A stretch of DNA of 64,000 nt from G965215055 sp965215055. GTDB taxonomy: Bacteria; Pseudomonadota; Gammaproteobacteria; UBA4575. The DNA is taken from assembly GCA_965215055.1 (NCBI GenBank), contig OZ244046.1, positions 186,001 through 250,000 on the forward strand, written 5' to 3'. The position numbers and the translations under genes were made by a program. Positions 26,907 through 35,183 of the stretch are shown here, piece by piece. A model generated the notes under the pieces. It was not told the origin of the DNA, did not search any database, and saw only the letters and a list, made by a program, of their open reading frames with translations. Position 1 is the first letter of the stretch; every line of letters begins with the position of its first letter.

Positions 26907-27260
26907 ATGCCGGAAACCATGATTCTTATTCCAGGCCGTTCACAAAGTCAGGGAACATCGTTAAATGAAGGCAAACTCAAGGATGAATACTTGAAAGTGA
27001 CCTCTACCGCTGAGTTAAATGAAGGAGATATGCGACGTTTGAAGCTCAGTGATGGTGACAAGATTCGCCTGATGACGGAGGTTGGGCAGACCGTTGTGAC
27101 TTGCAAAAGTAAAAAGAACGAGGACTTGCCGCCAGGGATGATATTCATACCTTATGGGCCCCCTTCAAGCCAGCTGATGGGATCAGATACGGGGGCTTCC
27201 GGAATGCCAATGTCAAAACACATGCAAGTTGAAGTCACAAAAGTGAAAAAATCATCCTGA
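26907..27260 (+). CDS. FwdD/FmdD-like molybdopterin-binding subunit
   Basis: A 117-aa stand-alone molybdopterin-dinucleotide-binding domain resembling subunit D of archaeal formylmethanofuran dehydrogenase: an N-terminal ILIPGRSQSQG strand, KLSDGDKIRLMTEVGQTVV, and LPPGMIFIPYGPPSSQLMG. In archaea FwdB and FwdD together enclose the tungsten/molybdenum pterin cofactor. It lies 34 bp before fhcB. The well-studied Methylobacterium Fhc complex (FhcABCD) has no such subunit; note that FhcD there is the formyltransferase, not FwdD. Confidence 0.82.
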   Translation: MPETMILIPGRSQSQGTSLNEGKLKDEYLKVTSTAELNEGDMRRLKLSDGDKIRLMTEVGQTVVTCKSKKNEDLPPGMIFIPYGPPSSQLMGSDTGASGMPMSKHMQVEVTKVKKSS

Positions 27261-27294
27261 GATAGAGTTCCCGGTAGACATAAGGAAAACTGAA

Positions 27295-28668
27295 ATGGCG
27301 GAAACGACACCATCGAAATCAGGGAATAAGCCTGTAGAGAAAAAAAACATAAAGATTGTCAAGGATGCAACCTGTACTTTTTGCGGTTGTGTCTGTGATG
27401 ACATGGAGCTTACCGTAGACCTTGATGAGCATCGCATTACCAAGGCCAAAAAGGCATGTGTACTGGGTCGGGCATGGTTTTACGAGCACACTTTGGAAGA
27501 TCGTCCCGTAGTCCTGATTGATGGCAAGGAGGCGGATCTGGAGGAAGGTATTGAGGTCGCCGCGCAAGTTTTGGTAAATGCGAAATTTCCAATTACCTAT
27601 GGCTTAAGTGATTCGCCTTGTGAGGCGCAGCGTGTTGCGGTAGGCATTATGGACACCATCAACGGCAACATTGATACTACGACCTCCGTTTGCCATGGCC
27701 CATCGGGCATGGCTTTTCAGGGCGTAGGTGAAAGTACTGCAACGTTGGGTGAAATAAGAAATCGTGCTGACCTGGTAGTCTATTGGGGAGGAAACCCTGC
27801 CGAGTCTCATCCTCGGCATTTCACCCGTTACGCCGTAACACCAAAGGGAATGTATATTCCAAATGGCAAGAAAGATCGTACCGTAGTCCTCGTTGACGTG
27901 CGCAGAACACCTAGCACGCCGGTGGCAGATATATTCGTGCAGATTAAACCGGGAAAGGACTTTGAACTGCTTTGGGCGTTGCGCGCGCTGGTTAAAGGTA
28001 GAAGCATCAATGATAACATTGAAGAAGAAACCGGTGTTTCAAGAGAACTTCTTGATGATCTGGTGCATCGCATGAAAAACGCGCAGTACGGTGTTCTATT
28101 CCTGGGTATGGGGCTGACTATGACAAGAGGGCGCCATTTTAACTCTGGTGCCATATACTCTTTGGTCGCAGATCTTAACAAGCATACGCACTTTGTTGCC
28201 AAACCTGTACGCGGCCATGGCAACGTAACGGGTGCTGATAACGTCGTATCCTGGCAGACCGGGTATCCATTCGGCGTCAATTTTAATCGCGGCTACCCGA
28301 GATTTAATCCTGGCGAGTTCACTACGAGCGACGTGCTTTCTCGCGGAGAAACGGATGCTGCAATGATTATTGCTTCTGACCCGGCATCGAATTTTCCCAA
28401 GAAAGCGATTAACCATTTGAAAAAAATTCCAGTTATTACCCTGGATGCAAAAGAAACGCATACGACCAGAATTTCTAAGGTGCGTTTTGCCGTGGCAACG
28501 TATGGCATCAATACGGGGGGGACAGTGTATAGAATGGATGATGTTCCCATCTCATTGAGACCTGCTTTTGATTCACCTTTTCCGACGGATCAGGAGGTAT
28601 TGGAGGGGATACACAAACGTGTAAAAGAACTGGTCAAGAGAAGCAGGACAAGAAGGATAGCCGCTTAG
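27295..28668 (+). CDS. fhcB: formylmethanofuran dehydrogenase subunit B (FhcB/FwdB-like)
   Basis: A 457-aa catalytic-subunit homologue of formylmethanofuran dehydrogenase. An N-terminal [4Fe-4S] motif is intact (C27, C30, C34 and C55). SVCHGPSG places C133-H134 where FwdB has the metal ligand Cys118 and His119. ADLVVYWGGNP, SHPRHFTRY and the arginine in VRGHGNVTG are also kept. From the literature, Methylobacterium FhcB is thought to have lost iron-sulfur and pterin binding. Here the residues argue for a metal-bearing, redox-active subunit. A poorly conserved 20-residue N-terminal extension is present. Confidence 0.93.
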   Translation: MAETTPSKSGNKPVEKKNIKIVKDATCTFCGCVCDDMELTVDLDEHRITKAKKACVLGRAWFYEHTLEDRPVVLIDGKEADLEEGIEVAAQVLVNAKFPITYGLSDSPCEAQRVAVGIMDTINGNIDTTTSVCHGPSGMAFQGVGESTATLGEIRNRADLVVYWGGNPAESHPRHFTRYAVTPKGMYIPNGKKDRTVVLVDVRRTPSTPVADIFVQIKPGKDFELLWALRALVKGRSINDNIEEETGVSRELLDDLVHRMKNAQYGVLFLGMGLTMTRGRHFNSGAIYSLVADLNKHTHFVAKPVRGHGNVTGADNVVSWQTGYPFGVNFNRGYPRFNPGEFTTSDVLSRGETDAAMIIASDPASNFPKKAINHLKKIPVITLDAKETHTTRISKVRFAVATYGINTGGTVYRMDDVPISLRPAFDSPFPTDQEVLEGIHKRVKELVKRSRTRRIAA

Positions 28669-28734
28669 ATAAACAACTATTTTCTTTATAACGGCTACAT
28701 TTACCGTAGTTGTTATTTTTAAGAATAATTACAA

Positions 28735-30381
28735 ATGTCATCAGAATTACGAATCGTCAATGGCCGTGTTTACGACCCCGCCAATAATATTGACGGCAAA
28801 ATTCAGGACATCTGTATCAAAGATGGCAAAATCGTAGATTCCGTCTCGAGTTCCGCCGTTAAAATCAATGCGCATGGCATGGTCGTCATGCCTGGTGCGA
28901 TAGATATCCATTGTCATATCGCGGGGCCCAAAGTCAACCTCGCGCGTAAACTGCTGCCAGAAGATCATCGCCTGGACGTTCATCCCAGGACTGCGGTCAC
29001 GCGCTCCGGCACCGGCGGCATCGTGCCTTCAACGTTCGCTACCGGCTATCGCTATGCCACCATGGGATATACCACGGCGATGGAGGCTGCGGTACCCCCG
29101 ATTACTGCAAGACATGTACTCGAGGAACTGGACGATACGCCCGTTATCGACAAGGGTTTTTATGTGCTGCTGGGCAACAATGCATTCCTGTATAAACTTT
29201 TGAAAGAAGGGCGTAAAAAAGAGTTCAAAGAGGCTATCGCATGGTGGGTCGATTCAGTACATGGTTACACCGTCAAATTGGTGAATACGGGGAGCGATGA
29301 ACTTTGGAAGGGTCGTAAAAACGCCAATATTACTGACGTGAACGAAACCATTGATCATTATGACATTACACCAATTCATGTTATCGAGAGCTTCATTGAA
29401 GCCGCGCATGAGCTAGGTTTTCCACATCCTCCGCACATTCACTGCAACAACCTGGGCCATAGCGGTAATATCAGCACCACTTTAGACACCATGAAGGCTG
29501 CGCAGGGGCGGCGTGTGCATATAGCACATGTCCAGTTTCACAGTTTTGGAGGAGAGCTGAATAAAAATCCCGTCTCAGGCGCGCAGCAGATTATCGATTA
29601 CGTAAACGAACATGAAAATATCACTACCGATGTAGGTCAAGTCATGTTCGGCAAAGCCACTGCCATGACGGCAGATGCCCCGCTGGCCTGGATGTTGCGT
29701 GACGTCAAGTTCGACAAGTGGGTTAATGCAGACACAGAGTGTGAAAGTGGTTGCGGCATCATTCCATTCTCGTACCAGCAGAGCGTATACACGCATACCT
29801 TGCAATGGGCCATGGGCCTGGAATTGTTCTTGATGTCCAAAGACCCCTGGCGCGTATTATTATCGACCGACCATCCCAATGGGGGTTCCTTCATGAACTA
29901 CCCCAAGCTTGTCAGGCTACTGATGGATAGTGCTTATCGGAAAGAGGCCTTAAAGCATGTGAATCAAAAGGCTATCGATAAAACTGCATTATATGATCTT
30001 GATCGGGAGTACACACTTAACGAAATCGCGATCATTACCCGGGCGGGACCTGCGAGGGCTTTGGGTTTAACGAACAAAGGTCATCTTGGCGTTGGTGCCG
30101 ATGCGGATATTACGATCTATACCGAGGAAGAAAACAAGGAAGAAATGTTCAATGCGCCGCGCTACGTGATCAAGGACGGCGTGGTGGTAATTGAAGACCA
30201 TGAGTTTGCAACTGATCATAAAGGCAAGATACTGCACTCAAAACCAGGCTACAACAAAGATATTGCAAAAGAGATCGAACCTTTTTTTGAGAGCTATTAT
30301 TCAGTTAAATTTAGTAATTACGCGATTGGTGATGAGTATCTGCATCACCATGAAGAAATTCCCACCAAGCCCAAATCGTGA
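28735..30381 (+). CDS. fhcA: formylmethanofuran hydrolase subunit A (FhcA/FwdA)
   Basis: An amidohydrolase of 548 aa that interconverts formate and formyl-methanofuran in the FwdA half-reaction. Dinuclear metal-site residues are all visible: H59 and H61 in DIHCHIAGP, K181 in YTVKLVN (the carboxylated lysine), H236 in HIHCNN, H265 in HIAHVQFH and catalytic D379 in STDHPNGG. It lies 66 bp after fhcB and 18 bp before fhcD. Confidence 0.96.
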   Translation: MSSELRIVNGRVYDPANNIDGKIQDICIKDGKIVDSVSSSAVKINAHGMVVMPGAIDIHCHIAGPKVNLARKLLPEDHRLDVHPRTAVTRSGTGGIVPSTFATGYRYATMGYTTAMEAAVPPITARHVLEELDDTPVIDKGFYVLLGNNAFLYKLLKEGRKKEFKEAIAWWVDSVHGYTVKLVNTGSDELWKGRKNANITDVNETIDHYDITPIHVIESFIEAAHELGFPHPPHIHCNNLGHSGNISTTLDTMKAAQGRRVHIAHVQFHSFGGELNKNPVSGAQQIIDYVNEHENITTDVGQVMFGKATAMTADAPLAWMLRDVKFDKWVNADTECESGCGIIPFSYQQSVYTHTLQWAMGLELFLMSKDPWRVLLSTDHPNGGSFMNYPKLVRLLMDSAYRKEALKHVNQKAIDKTALYDLDREYTLNEIAIITRAGPARALGLTNKGHLGVGADADITIYTEEENKEEMFNAPRYVIKDGVVVIEDHEFATDHKGKILHSKPGYNKDIAKEIEPFFESYYSVKFSNYAIGDEYLHHHEEIPTKPKS

Positions 30382-30399
30382 CGGCCCCTGTGGTTAATC

Positions 30400-31287
30400 G
30401 TGAAAATCAACAAGACTAAAATTGTAGATACGTTTGCGGAGGCCTTCGAGATGTGTGGTGCGCGCATAGTCATCACTGCCGATACCAAGCATTGGGCGCG
30501 TGCAGCAGCGGCCTCGATAACCGGCTTCGCGACTTCGGTAATTCGGTGCAAACTGGAAGCTGCAGTGGAGTGCGAAATACCCGAAGAGGACACACCTGAC
30601 CGCCGACCTGGAGTTAGTGTCTTGTTATTTACCATGAGTGAGAAAACCATTGCAGGGCAATTAATCGACCGTATTGGACAGTGTGCAATGACATGTCCGA
30701 CTACAGCAGCTTATAACGGCTTGAAGTCTGACAAGACAGTAATGGTAGGTGGGAAATTACGGTTTTTTGGTGACGGCTATCAGATTAGCAAAGTCATTAA
30801 CGGACGAAGATTGTGGCGCATTCCGGTCATGGAAGGCGAGTTCCTGGTAGACGACGTATTTGGCACGTTGCCTGCCATTGGGGGAGGCAATTTAATAATC
30901 TTTGGAACGAGCAAAAATATTGCTTTGCGTGCTGCTGTTGCCGCAGCCAACGCAATGCGCGAGGTAGCAGGTGTATTTTTGCCTTTTCCCCAGGGAGTCG
31001 TTCGCTCGGGAAGCAAGGTCGGCTCACGTTACAAGTCGTTAATTGCTTCAACGAGTGACCCTTACTGTCCCACCTTGCGCTCAATCTCATCCGATACCGT
31101 TGTTCCAGACAAGGTGGAATCCGTTTACGAGATTGTTGTGGACGGCCTGCATGAAGACGCAGTTAAAAAGGCCATGCGCCGTGGCATTCATGCAGCCTCA
31201 AGCAAGGGTGCGTTGATGATTACTGCGGGGAACTACGGTGGTGAGCTTGGGCAATATAAATTCCATTTGCACGAAATACTAAAATAG
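30400..31287 (+). CDS. fhcD: formylmethanofuran-H4MPT formyltransferase
   Basis: Ftr/FhcD transfers the formyl group between H4MPT (N5) and methanofuran. 295 aa, close to the 296-297 aa of archaeal Ftr. Family blocks include VDTFAEAFEMCGARIVITAD, a PDRRPGVSVLLFTMS loop, IGQCAMTCPTTAAYNGL, and C-terminal SRYKSLIASTSDPYCPTL and ITAGNYGGELGQY. GTG start. An AT-rich 48-bp gap precedes fhcC. Confidence 0.96.
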   Translation: MKINKTKIVDTFAEAFEMCGARIVITADTKHWARAAAASITGFATSVIRCKLEAAVECEIPEEDTPDRRPGVSVLLFTMSEKTIAGQLIDRIGQCAMTCPTTAAYNGLKSDKTVMVGGKLRFFGDGYQISKVINGRRLWRIPVMEGEFLVDDVFGTLPAIGGGNLIIFGTSKNIALRAAVAAANAMREVAGVFLPFPQGVVRSGSKVGSRYKSLIASTSDPYCPTLRSISSDTVVPDKVESVYEIVVDGLHEDAVKKAMRRGIHAASSKGALMITAGNYGGELGQYKFHLHEILK

Positions 31288-31335
31288 TATTAAAAATAAT
31301 AAGATATAAAAACTATATAAAGTAATTATTAAAGA

Positions 31336-32154
31336 ATGAGTGTTACGCTTTTACAATTACACACGCAGCCTGAAGTTCCATTGGAAGCTGAGGCAATAAG
31401 CCCTCCTGCTCTGGTTGGGTTGTCCGAGTCTGGTATTGAACACCTTCAGGTACTGCATGGTAACGCAAAAGCCAAGTTAGGTGATTTTTTCAAGATTACT
31501 GGAAGGGGAAGCCCAAATATCCACCTTGAGGGTGATTTAAGCAATATCAAAATGATTGGTGCAGGCATGTCACAGGGGAAAATCACCATAGAAGGCGACG
31601 TAGGCATGCATGTTGGTATCGGGATGTCCGGTGGTAAGATTTTAATCAAAGGCAACGCCAATGACTGGGTAGGGCCGGAGATGTCTGGTGGGCAGATTAT
31701 CGTTAATGGGAATGCTGGACACATGATAGGCAGCGCGTTTCGTGGCCAGTCATCCGGAATTCAAGGTGGAGAGATATTTATTCTTGGTAGCGCCAAAAAT
31801 GAAATAGGCAACTCCATGCGCCGTGGTTTTATTGCGATTGGCGGTGATGCCGGGGATTTTCCCGGCGTAAATATGTTGGCGGGAACCATTATCATAATGG
31901 GTAAAATGGGCGTTCGCGCAGGGGCAGGCATGAAGAGGGGTACAATCGTATCCTTTGAAGAAGCTCCAATGTTGCCCAGCTTCGAGTATTCATGTACATA
32001 CCATCCCCTGTTTTTACGTTTTTACCTCATCAGGTTGCAGGAAAATGGGTTTGGGCACAAAATTCGGAACCAGCACTTGAATGGCAAATATAGACGCTAT
32101 AGTGGAGACGGGATTGAACTTAATCGTGGTGAAGTACTGCTATTTTCAGGATAG
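31336..32154 (+). CDS. fhcC: formylmethanofuran hydrolase/dehydrogenase subunit C
   Basis: FhcC/FwdC, 272 aa, a right-handed beta-helix built of repeats such as GAGMSQGKITIEGDVG, GIGMSGGKILIKGNAN and GPEMSGGQIIVNGNAG (about residues 75-190), related to glutamate synthase subunit GltB C-termini. It scaffolds FhcA/B and FhcD. The C-terminus (SFEYSCTYHPLFLRFYL) resembles the bacterial rather than the shorter archaeal form, by impression. Confidence 0.95.
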   Translation: MSVTLLQLHTQPEVPLEAEAISPPALVGLSESGIEHLQVLHGNAKAKLGDFFKITGRGSPNIHLEGDLSNIKMIGAGMSQGKITIEGDVGMHVGIGMSGGKILIKGNANDWVGPEMSGGQIIVNGNAGHMIGSAFRGQSSGIQGGEIFILGSAKNEIGNSMRRGFIAIGGDAGDFPGVNMLAGTIIIMGKMGVRAGAGMKRGTIVSFEEAPMLPSFEYSCTYHPLFLRFYLIRLQENGFGHKIRNQHLNGKYRRYSGDGIELNRGEVLLFSG

Positions 32155-32238
32155 TGCTCATCTTTTTTGCCTTGCGACATTCGCCACGGTCTCTATGTTA
32201 TAGTTTAATTGCTTCAGCGATATAGGAGAGAGACACAC

Positions 32239-32544
32239 ATGACTACGGTTGTAACGGAAAACTGTAAAGGATGTCGTTTCACGGATTGTGTAGCAGTATG
32301 CCCAGTTGCGTGCTTTCATTATGACGATGAAATGCTATATATTGACCCTGACGTATGTATTGATTGCAGTGCTTGTATTCCGGAGTGTCCGGTTGAGGCA
32401 ATCTACGAGGAAGATGACTTGCCGGATGGGCAGGAAGAGTGGGTTGAGATTAACGCCGCGAAGGCCCCTGATTTACCACTGATTGAAGAGACCATGGAAC
32501 CGCTGCCTGGTGCAGAAGACCGTAAGACGGAACTAGGCTTTTAG
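32239..32544 (+). CDS. 7Fe ferredoxin (FdxA-like)
   Basis: A small electron carrier of about 101 aa from ATG 32239 (ribosome site AGGAGAG). Cysteines C9, C17 and C21, then CIDCSACIPECP near 40-51, give the 3Fe-4S plus 4Fe-4S pattern of FdxA proteins; C12 is extra. An acidic C-terminal tail follows. Location 84 bp after fhcC and before a ferredoxin-NADP reductase suggests it carries electrons for the formylmethanofuran complex, which is inference. Confidence 0.92.
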   Translation: MTTVVTENCKGCRFTDCVAVCPVACFHYDDEMLYIDPDVCIDCSACIPECPVEAIYEEDDLPDGQEEWVEINAAKAPDLPLIEETMEPLPGAEDRKTELGF

Positions 32545-32668
32545 CTATCACACACTACGGCACCTGGTAAGTGCCTGTCCGCTTGCTTTGACAAGTGAAG
32601 ACGAGTGGTATTCTGGTCATCTTGACCTGAAAAGCAGTAGCAGAGCGACATCAACAAGTGGGTCGGAA

Positions 32669-32705
32669 AGGCCTCCCCTCCGCTTTTAGGGCAGGTCTTT
32701 TCTTG
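32669..32705 (+). terminator. possible terminator or attenuator before the FNR gene
   Basis: Arms 32669-32679 and 32688-32698 pair over 11 positions with one mismatch and one G-T pair, loop of about 8, then TTTCTT. It sits between the ferredoxin gene and the reductase gene. The intergenic stretch 32,545-32,782 has no ORF. Confidence 0.5.
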
Positions 32706-32782
32706 ATGTACAATCCTTGTGTACGTTTGTCCCCTTTATCAAGTATCAAACGCAATTTACCAAGTTATTTAGGGATAGTGTA

Positions 32783-34162
32783 ATGAGTAATCTAGGCAGT
32801 GCATCAAACCCCCTACGAGTCGCCATCGTAGGAAGCGGTCCCAGCGGCTTCTATGCTACTGAGGCACTGGTCAAATCTGATCTTGCAGTAGAGATTGACA
32901 TGATAGAAAGGCTTCCGGCCCCGTTTGGACTGGTGCGCAATGGTGTGGCACCTGATCACCCCAAACTTAAACAGGCAATTGAAGTGTATAAAAAAATTGC
33001 CGAAAACCCCGAGTTTAATTTTATTGGTAATGTAACGGTTGGGGAAGGCGTGCAGGCAGAGGACTTGCGAAAAACACATCATGCAGTTATCTATACCTGT
33101 GGTGCCGAAACCGATCGTAAACTCGGTATCCCTGGTGAAGATCTGCCGGGCAGCTATACCGCGACGGAGTTTGTAGGGTGGTACAACGGACATCCTGACT
33201 ATCGGGACCGCAGCTTTGATTTATCACACGAAACCGCAGTAGTTATCGGCCAGGGTAACGTTGCGGCGGACGTATCCAGGATACTGGCGAAATCCACGGA
33301 TGAATTAAAGCATACCGACATTGCACAACATGCATTGGATGCACTGGCTGCAAGCAAAGTCAGGAAAATTTACATAGTAGGTCGCCGTGGCCCGGCACAG
33401 GCAAAGTTTGCTTCCAAAGAGCTGAAAGAGTTCCTGGAAATCGAAAATTGTCGTCCCTACATTGATCCTGTGGAACTGGAGTTGAATGAAACCAGTCAGC
33501 AAGAACTCATCGAAAAAGAAGGGCGTGGTGCAAAAAGGAACGTTGAAGTTTTCCAAAAGTTTGCAGAATCTGAAGACACCGGCAAGCCGCGAACGTGTAC
33601 TTCAACTTTTTTGAAAAGTCCGGTCCGCCTGGAGGGTGATGGGCGGTTGGAAAAAGTTGTTCTTGAAATTAACGAGTTAACCGGAGAGCCTTTCAGGCAA
33701 TCTGCAAAAGGTACAGGCGAGACGATGGAGATAGAATGCGGAATCTTATTCCGCAGCATTGGTTACAGGGGCGTGCCTATTTCAGGTATTCCTTTTCACG
33801 ACCGTTGGGGGACGATTCCGAATGAGGCAGGACGCATTACTGCGGAACAGGGTGGCGAAGTGATTTCTGGCTTATATACTGCGGGATGGATCAAGCGTGG
33901 ACCTTCGGGAATCATAGGCACTAACCGGGCATGTGCCGTAGAATCCGTGAATTCACTATTGGAAGATATTGACAAGCTCGATGCGGACAAATCAGGTCGC
34001 GAGGGTTTGTACAGCATCCTGGATGAAAACAACGTGCAATATATCAACTACCCACAGTGGCAAAAAATTGACGCTGCTGAAGTCGCGGCAGGGGAGCCCA
34101 AGGGAAAGCCGCGTGAAAAATATACACGTATAGATGAAATGCTGAAGATAGCGAATGGCTGA
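32783..34162 (+). CDS. ferredoxin-NADP+ reductase (adrenodoxin reductase/FprA type)
   Basis: A 459-aa flavoenzyme from ATG 32783 that passes electrons between NADP(H) and ferredoxin. FAD motif VAIVGSGPSGFYATEAL at the N-terminus, PAPFGLVRNGVAPDHPK (family signature), the NADP motif GQGNVAADVSRIL, and the C-terminal GWIKRGPSGIIGTNR. It resembles mycobacterial FprA and mitochondrial adrenodoxin reductase. Follows the ferredoxin gene in the same direction and probably works with it. Confidence 0.94.
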   Translation: MSNLGSASNPLRVAIVGSGPSGFYATEALVKSDLAVEIDMIERLPAPFGLVRNGVAPDHPKLKQAIEVYKKIAENPEFNFIGNVTVGEGVQAEDLRKTHHAVIYTCGAETDRKLGIPGEDLPGSYTATEFVGWYNGHPDYRDRSFDLSHETAVVIGQGNVAADVSRILAKSTDELKHTDIAQHALDALAASKVRKIYIVGRRGPAQAKFASKELKEFLEIENCRPYIDPVELELNETSQQELIEKEGRGAKRNVEVFQKFAESEDTGKPRTCTSTFLKSPVRLEGDGRLEKVVLEINELTGEPFRQSAKGTGETMEIECGILFRSIGYRGVPISGIPFHDRWGTIPNEAGRITAEQGGEVISGLYTAGWIKRGPSGIIGTNRACAVESVNSLLEDIDKLDADKSGREGLYSILDENNVQYINYPQWQKIDAAEVAAGEPKGKPREKYTRIDEMLKIANG

Positions 34163-34191
34163 TATGGCAAGAGTTGGCAGGGAGTAAAGAA

Positions 34192-34578
34192 ATGTTCAAC
34201 GCGCTTAACGTTCCATTTGGGTGTGTAATGTTATACAACGTTGTCAAATTGAAAGAAGGTGTTTCCGAAGAAGACGTGCAGCTTGCGTTAGGCGAGATGT
34301 GCAATGTTGTCAAGAACACCTATGGTGATGACAAGGGCGGCTTCATAGGGGGGCAGGTATATAAATTCTCCGGCTTTGTCTCTGATGAAGGTTCAATAGC
34401 TTCTAAGAAACAAACGGAAGATCATATAGCTATCGTTACCTATTGGCAGTCTTTCGAACAACATGAAAAATCTCATGCAGACCAGGCTTTCAAGGAAAAG
34501 TTTGACGCCTTGGGTGAATATGCGAGTGAAACTTACGAAGTAGGTTATGAAATGCTTTGGCAAGGTGAACCCGAGTAA
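34192..34578 (+). CDS. hypothetical ABM-like fold protein
   Basis: A 128-aa soluble protein that I do not recognise at family level. The repeated pattern of a strand followed by YWQSFEQHEKSHADQAFKEK resembles dimeric alpha/beta-barrel (ABM/Dabb-like) domains. Start at ATG 34192, preceded by AGGGAG; an in-frame TTG at 34174 is less likely. It is the last gene of the reductase transcript, 29 bp after it, and converges with the NYN gene. Confidence 0.7.
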   Translation: MFNALNVPFGCVMLYNVVKLKEGVSEEDVQLALGEMCNVVKNTYGDDKGGFIGGQVYKFSGFVSDEGSIASKKQTEDHIAIVTYWQSFEQHEKSHADQAFKEKFDALGEYASETYEVGYEMLWQGEPE

Positions 34579-34582
34579 AAGC

Positions 34583-35113
34583 CTACTGTGATTTTCTGGC
34601 AGCGGGTTTTCGCTTGGTACGCTTTGGAGCCAGGGAGAACCAGGATTCTTGAGTCAGGGTATGGTAGTAATCAGCCTCATCGATTAAAAGCTTTGAAGCG
34701 GTACTTGGCACAGCGGCAATTTCAACTCGCACCCCTTCAGACTTGAGGTGTCTTACCAGCTCAATAAAATCGGCGTCACCGGACATGATGATAATAGTGT
34801 CCACCTTGCTGGCAACTTGCATAGCTTTGATAGTCAGTGGAATATCAGCGCTTTTATGACATGGTTGTACTGAACCATGATAAAAATCGTGCAAGCGTTC
34901 CTGCAATTTTTGGGAGATTTGTTTCCCTTCCCGAAAATATACAAGGCGGCTGAGGCCCCTGTTATCCAGTAATTTCGGGACTAGCGTATCGAAATTAAGC
35001 ATGGTATTTGTATCGCCGGTTTCTGTATGGATGCTACGCTCTATATTATTACCGTCTATTAAAATAGCGACGGATTGACTGATAAGCACGCTTTCTGGCT
35101 GTTGAGTCGTCAT
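34583..35113 (-). CDS. NYN-domain ribonuclease-like protein
   Basis: A 176-aa NYN (LabA/DUF88-type PIN-like) domain. The acidic metal-site pattern is complete: VAILIDGNNIERSI near the start, KSADIPLTIKAMQ in the middle and IIIMSGDADFIELVRHL after it. A basic tail (PKRTKRKPAARKSQ) may bind RNA. The LabA-like subfamily is widespread in bacteria and its target is unknown. Confidence 0.88.
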   Translation of the reverse strand: MTTQQPESVLISQSVAILIDGNNIERSIHTETGDTNTMLNFDTLVPKLLDNRGLSRLVYFREGKQISQKLQERLHDFYHGSVQPCHKSADIPLTIKAMQVASKVDTIIIMSGDADFIELVRHLKSEGVRVEIAAVPSTASKLLIDEADYYHTLTQESWFSLAPKRTKRKPAARKSQ

Positions 35114-35183
35114 GGTTTTATATATCCCCTGTAAAGAATAATGGTGCTGGTCGTCTCAGATTTTATTCGAGAAACAAAGAACT

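Noticed and set aside
32209..32238. Longer ferredoxin start
   Set aside because: The extra ten codons precede a good ribosome site and the family N-terminus begins at ATG 32239.
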